The translations under genes and the position numbers were made by a program. This document shows, in pieces, positions 34,410-42,973 of a stretch of 64,000 nucleotides of DNA. Position 1 is the stretch's first letter. Every line of letters starts with the position of its first letter. The DNA comes from Paraburkholderia bannensis NBRC 103871. Its GTDB lineage: Bacteria; Pseudomonadota; Gammaproteobacteria; Burkholderiales; Burkholderiaceae. Under the pieces are notes generated by a model. It was not told the origin of the DNA, did no database searches, and worked only from the letters and a program-made list of their open reading frames with translations. The stretch is from assembly GCF_000685015.1 (NCBI RefSeq), contig NZ_BAYA01000014.1, forward strand, positions 62,001-126,000, given 5' to 3'.

Positions 34410-35360
34410 ATGGCCAACCTGACAAAAATTGCCGCAGGACTCCTGATTGCCGCCGCGCTCGTGCTCGGCCTGTTCGCGGTCATGCTCGCGCGCCGCGCGC
34501 CGGCGCCGCAACCGGCCGTGCAGCCGGTAAGCAGCACGCAAGCGCTCACGCCGGTCGTCGTGGCGACGCGCACGCTGCCCGCCGGCCAGCCGATTCCCGC
34601 AGACGCGCTGAGGGTGCAGCCGCTGCCGATCCATCCGATTGGTTCCGTGAACGACAGCGCGCTGGTGGCAGGCCGCGTGCCGCTCGCCGATATCGCCGCC
34701 GATACGCCGGTGCTCGACCAGCAGCTCTCGTCCAGCCTCGCGGCGAGTCTGGCGCCGGGTGAGCGCGCCGTGGCCGTTCGCGTCGATGAGACCAACGCGG
34801 TGGGCAACCACCTGCACGCGGGCAACTATGTGGACGTGTTTTTCACGCTGCGCCGCGATGGCAATGGCGCAGGCGCAGGAACGGGGGAGGTGGGGCGCAC
34901 CCAGGCGCGTCTGCTGATTTCGAAGGCGCGTGTACTCGTATTCGGCGCGCAGGCCGACGATGGTGCGGCGGGCTCACAGCGCACGACGAACTTCGGCACG
35001 CAAAACGCGGTGCCGCGCACCGCGGTGCTGGCCGTGCCCGTCACCCAGGTTGACCGGCTTTCGCTCGCGCAAAGCCAGGGACAGCTGATCCTCGCGCTGC
35101 GTAATCCGACTGACGACGAGCAGGTCGATCCGGACGCATTTGGCCCGCAGCCCGGTGTTCTCAAGGTGGTGTCGAAGGCGCAACCGGATGGGACGACGCG
35201 CGCGGCCGCCGGTATCGCGCTCGACCAACTGGCGGGCGGCAGCAACAGCGGCAGCGCACCGAAGCCGGTCGTGCAGGCCGCACCGCATCCGGTGGGCGCG
35301 CCCGCACGCGGTGGACTGGAAGTGATACGGGGTGGGCGAGCCGAGACGGTCGCCTGGTAA
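34410..35360 (+). CDS. cpaB: Flp pilus assembly protein CpaB/RcpC
   Basis: A periplasmic SAF-domain protein thought to link the inner-membrane motor to the secretin. The 316-aa product has an N-terminal signal anchor (~5-28) and a SAF domain (~45-112, V-V-V-A-T-R-T-L-P-A-G-Q-P-I-P-A-D-A-L). The RcpC/CpaB domain follows, with G-E-R-A-V-A-V-R-V-D, G-N-Y-V-D-V-F-F-T-L and L-S-L-A-Q-S-Q-G-Q-L-I-L-A-L-R-N-P. The ATG at 34410 directly follows an in-frame TTG. It is separated from tadE by 91 bp and from the secretin gene by 55 bp. Confidence 0.92.
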   Translation: MANLTKIAAGLLIAAALVLGLFAVMLARRAPAPQPAVQPVSSTQALTPVVVATRTLPAGQPIPADALRVQPLPIHPIGSVNDSALVAGRVPLADIAADTPVLDQQLSSSLAASLAPGERAVAVRVDETNAVGNHLHAGNYVDVFFTLRRDGNGAGAGTGEVGRTQARLLISKARVLVFGAQADDGAAGSQRTTNFGTQNAVPRTAVLAVPVTQVDRLSLAQSQGQLILALRNPTDDEQVDPDAFGPQPGVLKVVSKAQPDGTTRAAAGIALDQLAGGSNSGSAPKPVVQAAPHPVGAPARGGLEVIRGGRAETVAW

Positions 35361-35415
35361 GTGAAAAAAGAGCACCGCGCATGACGCGGCTGCCTACGAG
35401 AGAAGCAGGAACACG

Positions 35416-36855
35416 ATGACGATAACGAGGAAACTCGCCGTGGCGGTGGCCGCGTCCGCTTGCGCCGGCGGTCTCGCACTTGCCACTTTGCCCGGTTGGG
35501 CTGCGCCGCCTGCGCGCGCCGGCGTTGCGCAGGAGCCGCTGCCGTCGAGCTTCGACATCGCGGTGGGCGAACAGCGCACGTTGCCGGTGATGGGCACGCT
35601 TACGCGCGTCGCCGTCGGCGATCCGTCGGTGGCCGATGTACTGGTCATTCGCGGCGACCGGCGCGGTGGACTGCTGCTCGTCGGTAAAGGTGCGGGCACA
35701 ACCAATGTGATGGTGTGGGAGAGCGGCGTGCAGCGGACTTTCACCGTCAACGTGACGACCAATGCGGCGCGCGCGCTGCTGGGCCCCGGCACGCCCGACG
35801 TGAAGGTGCTGGGCGGCACCGCGATCATTACCGGCAGCGCCGCGACCATGGAGCAGCATCAGCGCGCCGTCGCGGCGGCCGAGGGCTCGGTGGGCGCAAG
35901 CGGCAGGGGCGGCAGCGCCAAGGGGGGCGGCGGTGGCAAGGGCGCCCAGGACGCGGGCGGCGGCGACGCAACGGTGCTCGACAACTCGACGATTGCAACG
36001 CGCGCGGTCGTCCAGGTCGATGTACGGGTGGTGGAATTCAGCCGTACCGTGCTCAAGGAAATCGGCTTTAACTTTTTCCGCCAGAACAACGGCTTTTCGT
36101 TCGGCTCGTTTACGCCGACGTCGATCACCTCGTCGAGCACCGGTTCGACGGGTTCTTCGGTGACGGCAGGCCTGCCGATCGCGTCGGCGTTCAACCTGGT
36201 GTTCTCGTCGGCGTCGCATGGCCTGTTTGCCGACCTGAGCCTGATGGAGACGAACAACCTCGCGCGCGTGCTGGCCGAGCCGACGCTCGTCGCGCTCTCG
36301 GGCCAGAGCGCGAGCTTCCTCGCGGGCGGCGAGATTCCAGTGCCGGTGCCCCAGGCGCTTGGCTCGACCTCGATCGAGTACAAGCCCTATGGCATTGGCC
36401 TTTCGCTCACGCCGACGGTGCTTTCGCCGCAGCGCATTGCGCTGAAGGTCGCGCCGGAGGCGAGCCAGCTCGACTACTCCAATGCCGTGACGATCAGCGG
36501 CGTGTCGGTGCCCGCGATCACGACGCGGCGTACCGAAACGACCGTCGAACTCGGCGATGGCGAAAGCTTCGTGATTGGCGGCCTGATCGATCGCGAGACG
36601 GCGTCGAATGTGAACAAGGTGCCGCTGCTGGGCGACCTGCCGGTGATCGGCGCCTTCTTCAAGCAGTTGAGTTACCAGCAGAACGAGAAGGAACTGGTGA
36701 TCGTGGTCACGCCGCATCTGGTGTCGCCGCTCGCGAAGGACGCGAAGCTGCCGACGACGCCGGGCGAGCTGTCCGAACAGCGCAACGCGCCGGTATGGCG
36801 CTCGCTGCTGGGCGGAGCGGCTGCACGTGAGCCGGTGCCGGGATTTTCGCCTTGA
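35416..36855 (+). CDS. cpaC: Tad pilus secretin CpaC/RcpA
   Basis: The outer-membrane secretin pore through which the Flp pilus exits. The 479-aa product has a signal peptide (cleavage near W-A-A or A-R-A) and a pilus-secretin N-terminal domain (~42-115, G-x-L-T-R-V-A-V-G-D-P-S-V-A-D-V). The secretin core follows (~200-445), with V-D-V-R-V-V-E-F, A-R-V-L-A-E-P-T-L and the signature around I-P-L-L-G-D-L-P-V-I-G-x-x-F (here V-P-L-L-G-D-L-P-V-I-G-A-F-F). Between the two is a Gly/Lys-rich insert (~160-185) where a BON-like domain normally sits, so that region looks lengthened and disordered. SD AGGA precedes the ATG. Confidence 0.94.
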   Translation: MTITRKLAVAVAASACAGGLALATLPGWAAPPARAGVAQEPLPSSFDIAVGEQRTLPVMGTLTRVAVGDPSVADVLVIRGDRRGGLLLVGKGAGTTNVMVWESGVQRTFTVNVTTNAARALLGPGTPDVKVLGGTAIITGSAATMEQHQRAVAAAEGSVGASGRGGSAKGGGGGKGAQDAGGGDATVLDNSTIATRAVVQVDVRVVEFSRTVLKEIGFNFFRQNNGFSFGSFTPTSITSSSTGSTGSSVTAGLPIASAFNLVFSSASHGLFADLSLMETNNLARVLAEPTLVALSGQSASFLAGGEIPVPVPQALGSTSIEYKPYGIGLSLTPTVLSPQRIALKVAPEASQLDYSNAVTISGVSVPAITTRRTETTVELGDGESFVIGGLIDRETASNVNKVPLLGDLPVIGAFFKQLSYQQNEKELVIVVTPHLVSPLAKDAKLPTTPGELSEQRNAPVWRSLLGGAAAREPVPGFSP

Positions 36856-36963
36856 AGTAACGCAGGAGATCGCAGCGCAAGCCTGAGTGCCTGCGCCGAT
36901 CACCACTGATTCACATGGCTTTTGCAGCGCAACCGCGCTCGCAAAGGCTGACGGGAGCCTGTG

Positions 36964-38202
36964 ATGAATGCGAGAGCGCACTTGATGAATCAATCCACCG
37001 TGGCGGATTCGTTCGTCTTCGCTTCGGCGAATGACGCACACACGCGCTGGCTGGCGCAGACGCTCTTTCCGGCAGGCAAGGTCGAGTCGGTCGCGCTCGA
37101 TCCCGCGCTGGTCGCGCAGCGTATTTCCCAGCACATGCCATCGCTGCTGCTGGTGGACTTTTCTCAGGGGCGCGGCGCCATCGCGAGCGCGGTGGCCGCT
37201 GCGGCGCACGCTGCCTTTCCCGGCTTGCAGGTGGTCGCGCTCGGCACGCTCAGCGAGCCGGAAAGCGCGCTGTCCGCGCTGCGCGCCGGCGTACGCGATT
37301 TCGTCGACGTAGCCGGAGACGGTGAGGATGCCTTAAGAATCGTCAAGCAGGTGCTCGACAACCGCGTCGAGCCCGTGAGCCGCCATGGCCGCCTCACGGT
37401 GCTGCTCGGTGCGCGTGCGGGCATGGGCGTGACGACGCTGGCCGCCAGTCTCGGGGCGATGCTCGCGCGCAAGGGCGCACCGACCAATCGCCACGCCGCG
37501 CTGCTCGACCTTGGCTTGCCTGCGGGCGACGGCGCGCTGCTGCTCAACGCGGACAACGGCTTCAATTTCGTCGACGCCGTGCGCAACCTGAACCGTTTCG
37601 ACCAGACCTTCGTGCATACGGCGCTCGCGCGTCACGAAAGCGGTCTTGCGCTCACCACGCTGCCCGCCGATCTCAGCGCGTTCCGCGAAGTGTCGTTTCA
37701 GTCGGCGGTGGCGCTGCTCACGCGTCTGCGCGCGTTTTTCGACCAGCAGCTCGTCGACATGGGCGGCTTCAGCAACAGCGAATTCGTCGCCGAAGTTGCG
37801 CAAAGCGCCGATCAGGTCTGGCTCGTCTGCGACCAGAGCGTCGCGTCGATCGTCGCGGCGTCGCGTCAGCTCGAAATGCTGCGCGAAGCCGGGGTGGAGA
37901 ACGATCATCTGCGCCTCGTGCTCAACCAGTACGAAGCGGAAATCGACCTGAGCGCCGCGCAGATCGCCGAGCGCCTGGGCATCGATCTCGCCGGGGCATT
38001 GCCCGCGCGCCGCGTGGCGCTGTGCCAGGCCGCCAATCGCGGCCAACTGCTGGTGGACAGCGCGCCGCGCGATCCTTATGTGCGCGCGCTGGAAGCGCTC
38101 GCGCAGCAACTCGACGGCATGCGCTCGCGCACGCCCAACAAGCTGGACGCGCTGCGGCGTCCGTTGCGCGGTCTTTTCCCTCACTCATCGAAGCGTTCGT
38201 AG
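36964..38202 (+). CDS. cpaE: Tad pilus localisation ATPase CpaE/TadZ
   Basis: A MinD/ParA-related protein that places the Tad machinery at the cell pole. The 412-aa product has an N-terminal receiver-like domain (~10-125) with L-L-L-V-D-F at the phospho-acceptor strand position. The ATPase domain begins at L-L-G-A-R-A-G-M-G-V-T-T (149-158). This P-loop is degenerate: the lysines of the K-G-G-x-G-K-T consensus are missing, as in other TadZ proteins, so ATP binding may be altered. Later blocks (L-L-D-L-G-L-P, D-M-G-G, V-C-D-Q-S-V-A-S, L-V-L-N-Q-Y) fit the MinD fold. GGGAG six bases before the ATG at 36964 supports this start over GTG 36961. Three bases separate it from cpaF. Confidence 0.9.
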   Translation: MNARAHLMNQSTVADSFVFASANDAHTRWLAQTLFPAGKVESVALDPALVAQRISQHMPSLLLVDFSQGRGAIASAVAAAAHAAFPGLQVVALGTLSEPESALSALRAGVRDFVDVAGDGEDALRIVKQVLDNRVEPVSRHGRLTVLLGARAGMGVTTLAASLGAMLARKGAPTNRHAALLDLGLPAGDGALLLNADNGFNFVDAVRNLNRFDQTFVHTALARHESGLALTTLPADLSAFREVSFQSAVALLTRLRAFFDQQLVDMGGFSNSEFVAEVAQSADQVWLVCDQSVASIVAASRQLEMLREAGVENDHLRLVLNQYEAEIDLSAAQIAERLGIDLAGALPARRVALCQAANRGQLLVDSAPRDPYVRALEALAQQLDGMRSRTPNKLDALRRPLRGLFPHSSKRS

Positions 38203-38205
38203 ACC

Positions 38206-39546
38206 ATGGCGGATAACATCGAGTTTGCCGACGACGCGCCGCTGTTCGCGCATAGCCAGCAGTTCCAGGACATCAAGAACGCGGCGCACGAGCACCTGCT
38301 CACGCGGATCGAGGAACTGGGCGCTGAATTTGGCCGCTGGTCGCGTCACGCGATCAACCAGTTCGTCGATCTGGAAATTGACAGTTTCGTGCGGCTGCGC
38401 CACATCCCGATCAACGAAAGCGAGGTGCGCGCGATTGCCGAGGCGCTCACCAAGGAGCTCGCGGGCTTCGGGCCGATCGAGGATCTGCTGGGCGACCCGG
38501 CCGTCGAAGACATCCTGATCAACGGCTATAACGACGTGTACGTGTCGCGGCACGGCATTCTCGCCAAGATCCCCGTGCGCTTTTCCGACAACGCGCATCT
38601 GCTGCGGATCGTACGGCGCATTCTCGCGCCCATTGGCCGGCGTCTGGACGAATCGAATCCGATGGTCGATGCGCGCCTGCCCGACGGCGGCCGTATCAAC
38701 GTGGTGATCGAACCGCTGTCGCTGGCGGGCCCGATCGTCTCGATCCGCAAGTTCCGCAAAGACCCGCTGCGTCCCGACGATCTGGTCAGCAACGGCACCT
38801 TCGGCACCGAGATCGGCGCGCTGTTCGAAGCGGCGGTGCAGGCGCGCTGCAATATCCTGGTGTCGGGCGGCACGAGTTCGGGCAAGACCTCGCTGCTCAA
38901 CGCGCTGGCCTTCTACATTCCCGATGTCGAGCGCGTCGTGACGATCGAGGACACGGCCGAGCTTTCGCTCAATCACCCGCACGTCGTGCGCCTCGAAACC
39001 CGCCCGGGCGGCTTCGACGGCGTGGGCGTGGTGACGATCCGCGACCTGTTGCGCAACACGCTGCGGATGCGCCCCGACCGCATCATCGTGGGCGAAGTGC
39101 GCGGCGGCGAAGTGCTCGAAATGCTGCAGGCGATGAACACCGGCCACGATGGCTCGATGGCGACGGTGCACGCGTCGTCGCCGCGCGAATGCCTCTATCG
39201 GCTGGAAATGCTCGCGGGCTTCGCGGGTTTTCAGGGCACCGAAAGCAGCCTGCGCCGCCAGATCGCCAACGCAATCGACTTCATCGTGCAGATCGGCCGG
39301 CTGTCCAACGGACGCCGCCGGATTCTTTCGGTTACCGAAGTAACGGGCCTCGCCGACAATATCATCGCGACCCAGGAGCTATATCGCTACGAGCCCGCCA
39401 TGACGCCCGACGGCGAAGAAGTCGACCGCTGGGATTCGCTCGGCATCCATCCGCATTCGCCCAAGCTGGCGCGCTTCCGCCAGGCCGTGTCGGCATCGTC
39501 GAATTTTGGCTTCGGCGGCGGGCGTGATGGAGGATTCAATGTCTAG
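38206..39546 (+). CDS. cpaF: Tad pilus assembly ATPase CpaF/TadA
   Basis: The hexameric secretion ATPase (GspE/VirB11 superfamily) that powers Flp pilus assembly. The 446-aa product has an N-terminal helical region and the N-terminal alpha/beta domain (G-F-G-P-I-E-D-L-L, E-D-I-L-I-N-G). Walker A G-G-T-S-S-G-K-T is at 221-228, the Asp box V-T-I-E-D-T-A-E-L at ~245-253, Walker B R-I-I-V-G-E-V-R-G-G-E, and the His box T-G-H-D-G-S-M-A-T-V-H-A. All catalytic motifs are intact. Its last bases overlap the tadB start by eight, suggesting coupled translation. Confidence 0.96.
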   Translation: MADNIEFADDAPLFAHSQQFQDIKNAAHEHLLTRIEELGAEFGRWSRHAINQFVDLEIDSFVRLRHIPINESEVRAIAEALTKELAGFGPIEDLLGDPAVEDILINGYNDVYVSRHGILAKIPVRFSDNAHLLRIVRRILAPIGRRLDESNPMVDARLPDGGRINVVIEPLSLAGPIVSIRKFRKDPLRPDDLVSNGTFGTEIGALFEAAVQARCNILVSGGTSSGKTSLLNALAFYIPDVERVVTIEDTAELSLNHPHVVRLETRPGGFDGVGVVTIRDLLRNTLRMRPDRIIVGEVRGGEVLEMLQAMNTGHDGSMATVHASSPRECLYRLEMLAGFAGFQGTESSLRRQIANAIDFIVQIGRLSNGRRRILSVTEVTGLADNIIATQELYRYEPAMTPDGEEVDRWDSLGIHPHSPKLARFRQAVSASSNFGFGGGRDGGFNV

Positions 39547-40624
39547 CCTGCTCGTGCTCGCCGCAGGGCTCGCGCTGCTGTGCGCGGGCGGCGGGCTGAT
39601 GCTCTGGCAGCGTGCGCAGCAGCGCACGTCGCGCGAGCGCGTGTCGCGCTTCGTCGACAGCAGGGTGGCGGCTGCCAGCCAGGGGGCGGCGGGTGCGTCC
39701 GTGGGTGCGCTCGGTGCGGGCGGCTTCGGCGGTTCGGCCGGACAAGGTGTCGCGCCGAGGAACGACGCCATGCGCGCGGCGTATGTCGGCGGCAGTGCAT
39801 CGACGCGCGGCGGGGCGGTCGCGAACGGCGCCGCGGCGAATGCTGCCCCGGCCTCGACCTTGCAGCGCTGGCGCTTGCGGCTGGCGCTCGCGTTCCAGCA
39901 CACCCTGAGCCGCGCGGGCATCGTCGATGCGCGCAAGCCGCTCGCCTTCATCGGCTTCCTCGCGCTTGCGCTGACGTTGTGGGCCTTCATACTCGCCGGC
40001 GCGGCGGCGGCCATCGCGATGCTGGTGGCCGTGGTGGCCAGCGTCGCGTTTGCGCTGTCGTTGCGCATGCAACGGCGTCGCCAGCGGCTCGTGACGCAAT
40101 TGCCGTCGTTCCTGGATGGCATCGTGCGCCTGATCGTGCTCGGCAACAGCGTGCCCGCCGCGTTCCAGGCAGCGCTGCTGACGACCGAAGCGCCGCTGCG
40201 CGAGTGTCTCGATCATGTTTCGCGCATGCTGCGCTCCGGCGTCGAAATCGATCGCGCGCTGCATCAGGTGTCGCAGGTCTATCGCACCAGGGAACTCGAA
40301 CTGGTGGGCGCGGTGCTGCGCCTTTCCGTGCGCTACGGCGGACGCGCCGACGTGATGCTCGAACGCATGGCGACCTTCATGCGCGATCTCGAACAGGCGC
40401 AGCGCGAACTGACGGCGATGTCGGCCGAAACGCGCCTCTCGGCCTGGGTGCTCGCCGTGTTGCCGCTGGGCATTGCCGGCTTTCTCATCGCGACGAACCC
40501 GGTGTATTTCGGCTCGATGTGGAACGACGATGGCGGGCGCAAGCTGGTCTACCTGGCGGCGGGCCTGCAGGTGTGCGGCGCGTTCCTGCTGCATCGCCTC
40601 ACGCGCCTCAAGGGGGTGCTATGA
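39539..40624 (+). CDS. tadB: Tad pilus inner-membrane protein TadB
   Basis: A GspF-type polytopic platform protein that pairs with TadC. The 361-aa product has an N-terminal hydrophobic helix, a Gly/Ala-rich cytoplasmic linker (~45-105) and a helix pair around 130-170. The type II secretion F domain is at ~190-320 (R-Q-R-L-V-T-Q-L-P-S-F-L-D-G-I-V-R, G-G-R-A-D-V-M-L-E-R-M), ending in two more helices. The ATG at 39539 with SD GGAGG five bases upstream is clearly better than the in-frame codon at 39506, which lies well inside cpaF. Its stop overlaps the tadC start (ATGA). Confidence 0.92.
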   Translation: MSSLLVLAAGLALLCAGGGLMLWQRAQQRTSRERVSRFVDSRVAAASQGAAGASVGALGAGGFGGSAGQGVAPRNDAMRAAYVGGSASTRGGAVANGAAANAAPASTLQRWRLRLALAFQHTLSRAGIVDARKPLAFIGFLALALTLWAFILAGAAAAIAMLVAVVASVAFALSLRMQRRRQRLVTQLPSFLDGIVRLIVLGNSVPAAFQAALLTTEAPLRECLDHVSRMLRSGVEIDRALHQVSQVYRTRELELVGAVLRLSVRYGGRADVMLERMATFMRDLEQAQRELTAMSAETRLSAWVLAVLPLGIAGFLIATNPVYFGSMWNDDGGRKLVYLAAGLQVCGAFLLHRLTRLKGVL

Positions 40625-41655
40625 GCCCGGACACGCTCGAAGTGTTCGCACTGCTGCTAGCGGCGCTCGGTGTTGCGCTGCTTGCGGCATTGGCTTGCCA
40701 GCGCATCGTGGCGGCGCGCAAGAGTACGCGCACGCTCGAACAGGCCATGGCGCGCACGGTGGCTCAAGCGTCGACAGGTGCAGCGGCAGCGCCGGCGAAT
40801 GCGGGCCGCTCCACGCAAGTCGGCAACGCCGCGCAGTCCGCCAACGGCAGCGTCGACACGCCTCCCGGCGTACGCAAGCGATCAGGATTGCCAGGCATGA
40901 TCGACGCGCTCGGCACTCGCGGCGTGCGCTGGCTCGACTCGCCGTTCGGCAAGCTGGTCGTCGCCGATGAAGACCGTCGCCTGATCGAACAATGCGGTTA
41001 CGTTGATCCGCGCGCGCGCGGCCTGTACTGCATCATTCGGCTCGCCTGCGCATTTATCGTCGCCTGCCTGGGCATGTGGTACGCCTTCGCGCACGACGAC
41101 AAGCCCGTGCTCTTTGGCGCGATCGGCTTGCTGCTGGGCTTTTTCTTGCCGAAGGTGTTCATTGGGCGACGTGCGCACGCGCGTCTCGAATCGGTCGCCG
41201 ACGAATTGCCGATGCTCGTCGACCTGCTGCGTCTGCTGCAAGGCGTCGGTCTGTCGCTCGACCAGAGCCTGCAAGTGCTGATCAATGAGTTTCGCCTCGT
41301 GCTGCCGGTGCTGGCGGGCGAAATGGAAATCGCGCAGCGTCAGTTCGTGACAGGCCGCACGCGCGAACAGTCGCTGCAGCGGATGGCGTCGACCTATGAA
41401 AACGAGGATCTGCGCGCGGTCATCCGCCTGCTCGTGCAGGTCGATAAACACGGTGGGGCGGTGCAGGAACCGCTCAAGCAGTTCGGCGACCGGCTGCGCG
41501 ATGTGCGTCGCGCCACGCTGCGCGAGCGCATCGGCAAGATGACGGTGCGCATGACTGGCGTGATGGTGGTGACGCTCTTGCCCGCGCTGCTGATCGTCAC
41601 CGCAGGCCCCGGCATCATCGCCGTCCTGCATTCGCTTTCGCAGATTCATCGTTGA
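40621..41655 (+). CDS. tadC: Tad pilus inner-membrane protein TadC
   Basis: The second GspF-type platform protein of the Tad system. The 344-aa product has an N-terminal helix and an Ala/Ser-rich linker, then G-Y-V-D-P-R-A-R-G-L-Y. Two helices and the T2SS F domain (~195-315, L-E-S-V-A-D-E-L-P-M-L-V-D-L-L-R, V-Q-V-D-K-H-G-G-A-V-Q-E-P-L) follow, ending in a C-terminal helix. The same frame is open far upstream, inside tadB, but the ATG at 40621 overlaps the tadB stop and is where homology starts. The tad TPR gene follows after 19 bp. Confidence 0.92.
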   Translation: MSPDTLEVFALLLAALGVALLAALACQRIVAARKSTRTLEQAMARTVAQASTGAAAAPANAGRSTQVGNAAQSANGSVDTPPGVRKRSGLPGMIDALGTRGVRWLDSPFGKLVVADEDRRLIEQCGYVDPRARGLYCIIRLACAFIVACLGMWYAFAHDDKPVLFGAIGLLLGFFLPKVFIGRRAHARLESVADELPMLVDLLRLLQGVGLSLDQSLQVLINEFRLVLPVLAGEMEIAQRQFVTGRTREQSLQRMASTYENEDLRAVIRLLVQVDKHGGAVQEPLKQFGDRLRDVRRATLRERIGKMTVRMTGVMVVTLLPALLIVTAGPGIIAVLHSLSQIHR

Positions 41656-41674
41656 GGCCCAACGTCGGAATGCC

Positions 41675-42577
41675 ATGAATACGGCCGGAATCATCATGAA
41701 GAATTTCACTGTTTTGACGCGTCGCGCGCGCGCCGTGGCGGGCTGCGTCGGCGTAGCCGCGTCGCTGGCCGCGTGCGGCACGCCGCAAGGGTATGGCGTC
41801 GGCGCGCAGGCGCAGGCCGAGATGCAGATGCGCGCGGCGACCAGCAAGGATTCGACGCCGGACACGCCCAGCATGTACCTCGGGCTGATTTCCCGGATGC
41901 AGGCGGAAGGGCTCTATTACGCGTCGCTCGCGCACATCGACGCGTTCGAACGCCAGTACGGCAAGACGCCCGATTCGATCGTGCTGCGCGCAGACGCCTT
42001 GCGCGCGACCGGCCAGGCGGGCGCGAGCGCCGCGTGTTACACGCAGCTGCTCGACACGCCGCTGGCGGCGCGGGGTCATCGCGGCCTCGGTTTGCTGGCG
42101 GGCGGAGCGGGCGATTTCCGCAAGGCCGCGCAGGAGCTCGATGAAGCGTCGGTGCTCGACCCGACCGACGCGACCACGCTGTCCGATCTCGGCTATGCGC
42201 TGCTGCGCGACGGCGACGTGGCGCAGGCGCGCGTGCCGTTGCTCAAGGCGCTCGAACTGGATCCGCATAACGCGAAGATCGTCGCGAACGTGGCGCTGCT
42301 GTTCGAGGCGAGCGGCAGCGATGCCGATGCGCAATCGATGATGGCGCAGCAAGGTTTGCCTGCCGCCGCGCGGGCGGCGGTCATGAGCGATGCGCAGAAG
42401 GTACGCGATGTGCAGCGTGCGCGCGAAGTCGCGCAGCAGCGCGAAACGATGCAACAGCAGGCGCAGCGCGTCGCGAAGATCGCCGCCATACCGGCGCCGC
42501 GCGCGCTGGCGAGTTCGCAGGGTAGCTGGCCGGGCAGCGATGTCCAGCCGCGTCTGGTAGACCGATTCGCGCAATGA
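41675..42577 (+). CDS. tadD: TadD-type TPR lipoprotein
   Basis: A TPR protein of the tad locus; in other systems TadD is a pilotin-like outer-membrane lipoprotein that helps the secretin. The 300-aa product has a lipoprotein signal (lipobox S-L-A-A-C). TPR units follow (for example G-L-G-L-L-A-G-G-A-G-D-F-R-K-A-A-Q-E-L and L-G-Y-A-L-L-R-D-G-D-V-A-Q-A), then a Gln/Arg-rich coiled coil (~235-265). Two starts are possible, ATG 41675 and ATG 41696, each preceded by GGAA at similar distance. The second gives a more normal signal peptide. The stop overlaps a possible ATGA start for the next gene. Confidence 0.86.
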   Translation: MNTAGIIMKNFTVLTRRARAVAGCVGVAASLAACGTPQGYGVGAQAQAEMQMRAATSKDSTPDTPSMYLGLISRMQAEGLYYASLAHIDAFERQYGKTPDSIVLRADALRATGQAGASAACYTQLLDTPLAARGHRGLGLLAGGAGDFRKAAQELDEASVLDPTDATTLSDLGYALLRDGDVAQARVPLLKALELDPHNAKIVANVALLFEASGSDADAQSMMAQQGLPAAARAAVMSDAQKVRDVQRAREVAQQRETMQQQAQRVAKIAAIPAPRALASSQGSWPGSDVQPRLVDRFAQ

Positions 42578-42621
42578 AGATGTCCGCGCGTCGGCACGCC
42601 CGCGCCATACGGGGAGAGACG

Positions 42622-42972
42622 ATGAAAACAAACCACATTGAGAATACGTTGTTCGCGGCACGACTCGGCAAGGCGATGTTTGCGGCCGCGGCGCTCGCGC
42701 TCGCCATGATGCCTGCCGCCCGGGCGCAAAGCGCCAGCGTGCCCGACACCGAAATCGGCCATTCGACCCAGGCATGGCTCGAACTCCAGCGCAGCAACGC
42801 CCAGTCCGCGCCCGAGCTGCCGATGCTCGGCGCCGAAGCGGGCTACGCCTGGCAGCGCTACATGAAGTCCTTCGACACGGCCATTCCGGCCAGCTTCGGA
42901 TCGACGATGCAGTCCGGCGGCGCCCAGGGCGGCGGCAGCGGGTCGGGATCGTCGGGCGGCGGCGCTTACTGA
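42622..42972 (+). CDS. DUF3613 exported protein of the tad locus
   Basis: A 116-aa exported protein with no established function. It has a signal peptide (hydrophobic A-A-A-L-A-L-A-M-M, cleavage after A-R-A) and a compact conserved middle, T-Q-A-W-L-E-L-Q-R-S-N ... A-G-Y-A-W-Q-R-Y-M-K-S-F. This is the DUF3613 pattern found in Burkholderia tad loci. A Gly/Ser-rich tail ends it. I chose the ATG at 42622 because SD GGGGAGA is five bases upstream; an ATG at 42574 overlaps the tadD stop and would add a non-signal extension. tadG starts one base after the stop. Confidence 0.82.
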   Translation: MKTNHIENTLFAARLGKAMFAAAALALAMMPAARAQSASVPDTEIGHSTQAWLELQRSNAQSAPELPMLGAEAGYAWQRYMKSFDTAIPASFGSTMQSGGAQGGGSGSGSSGGGAY

Positions 42973-42973
42973 G

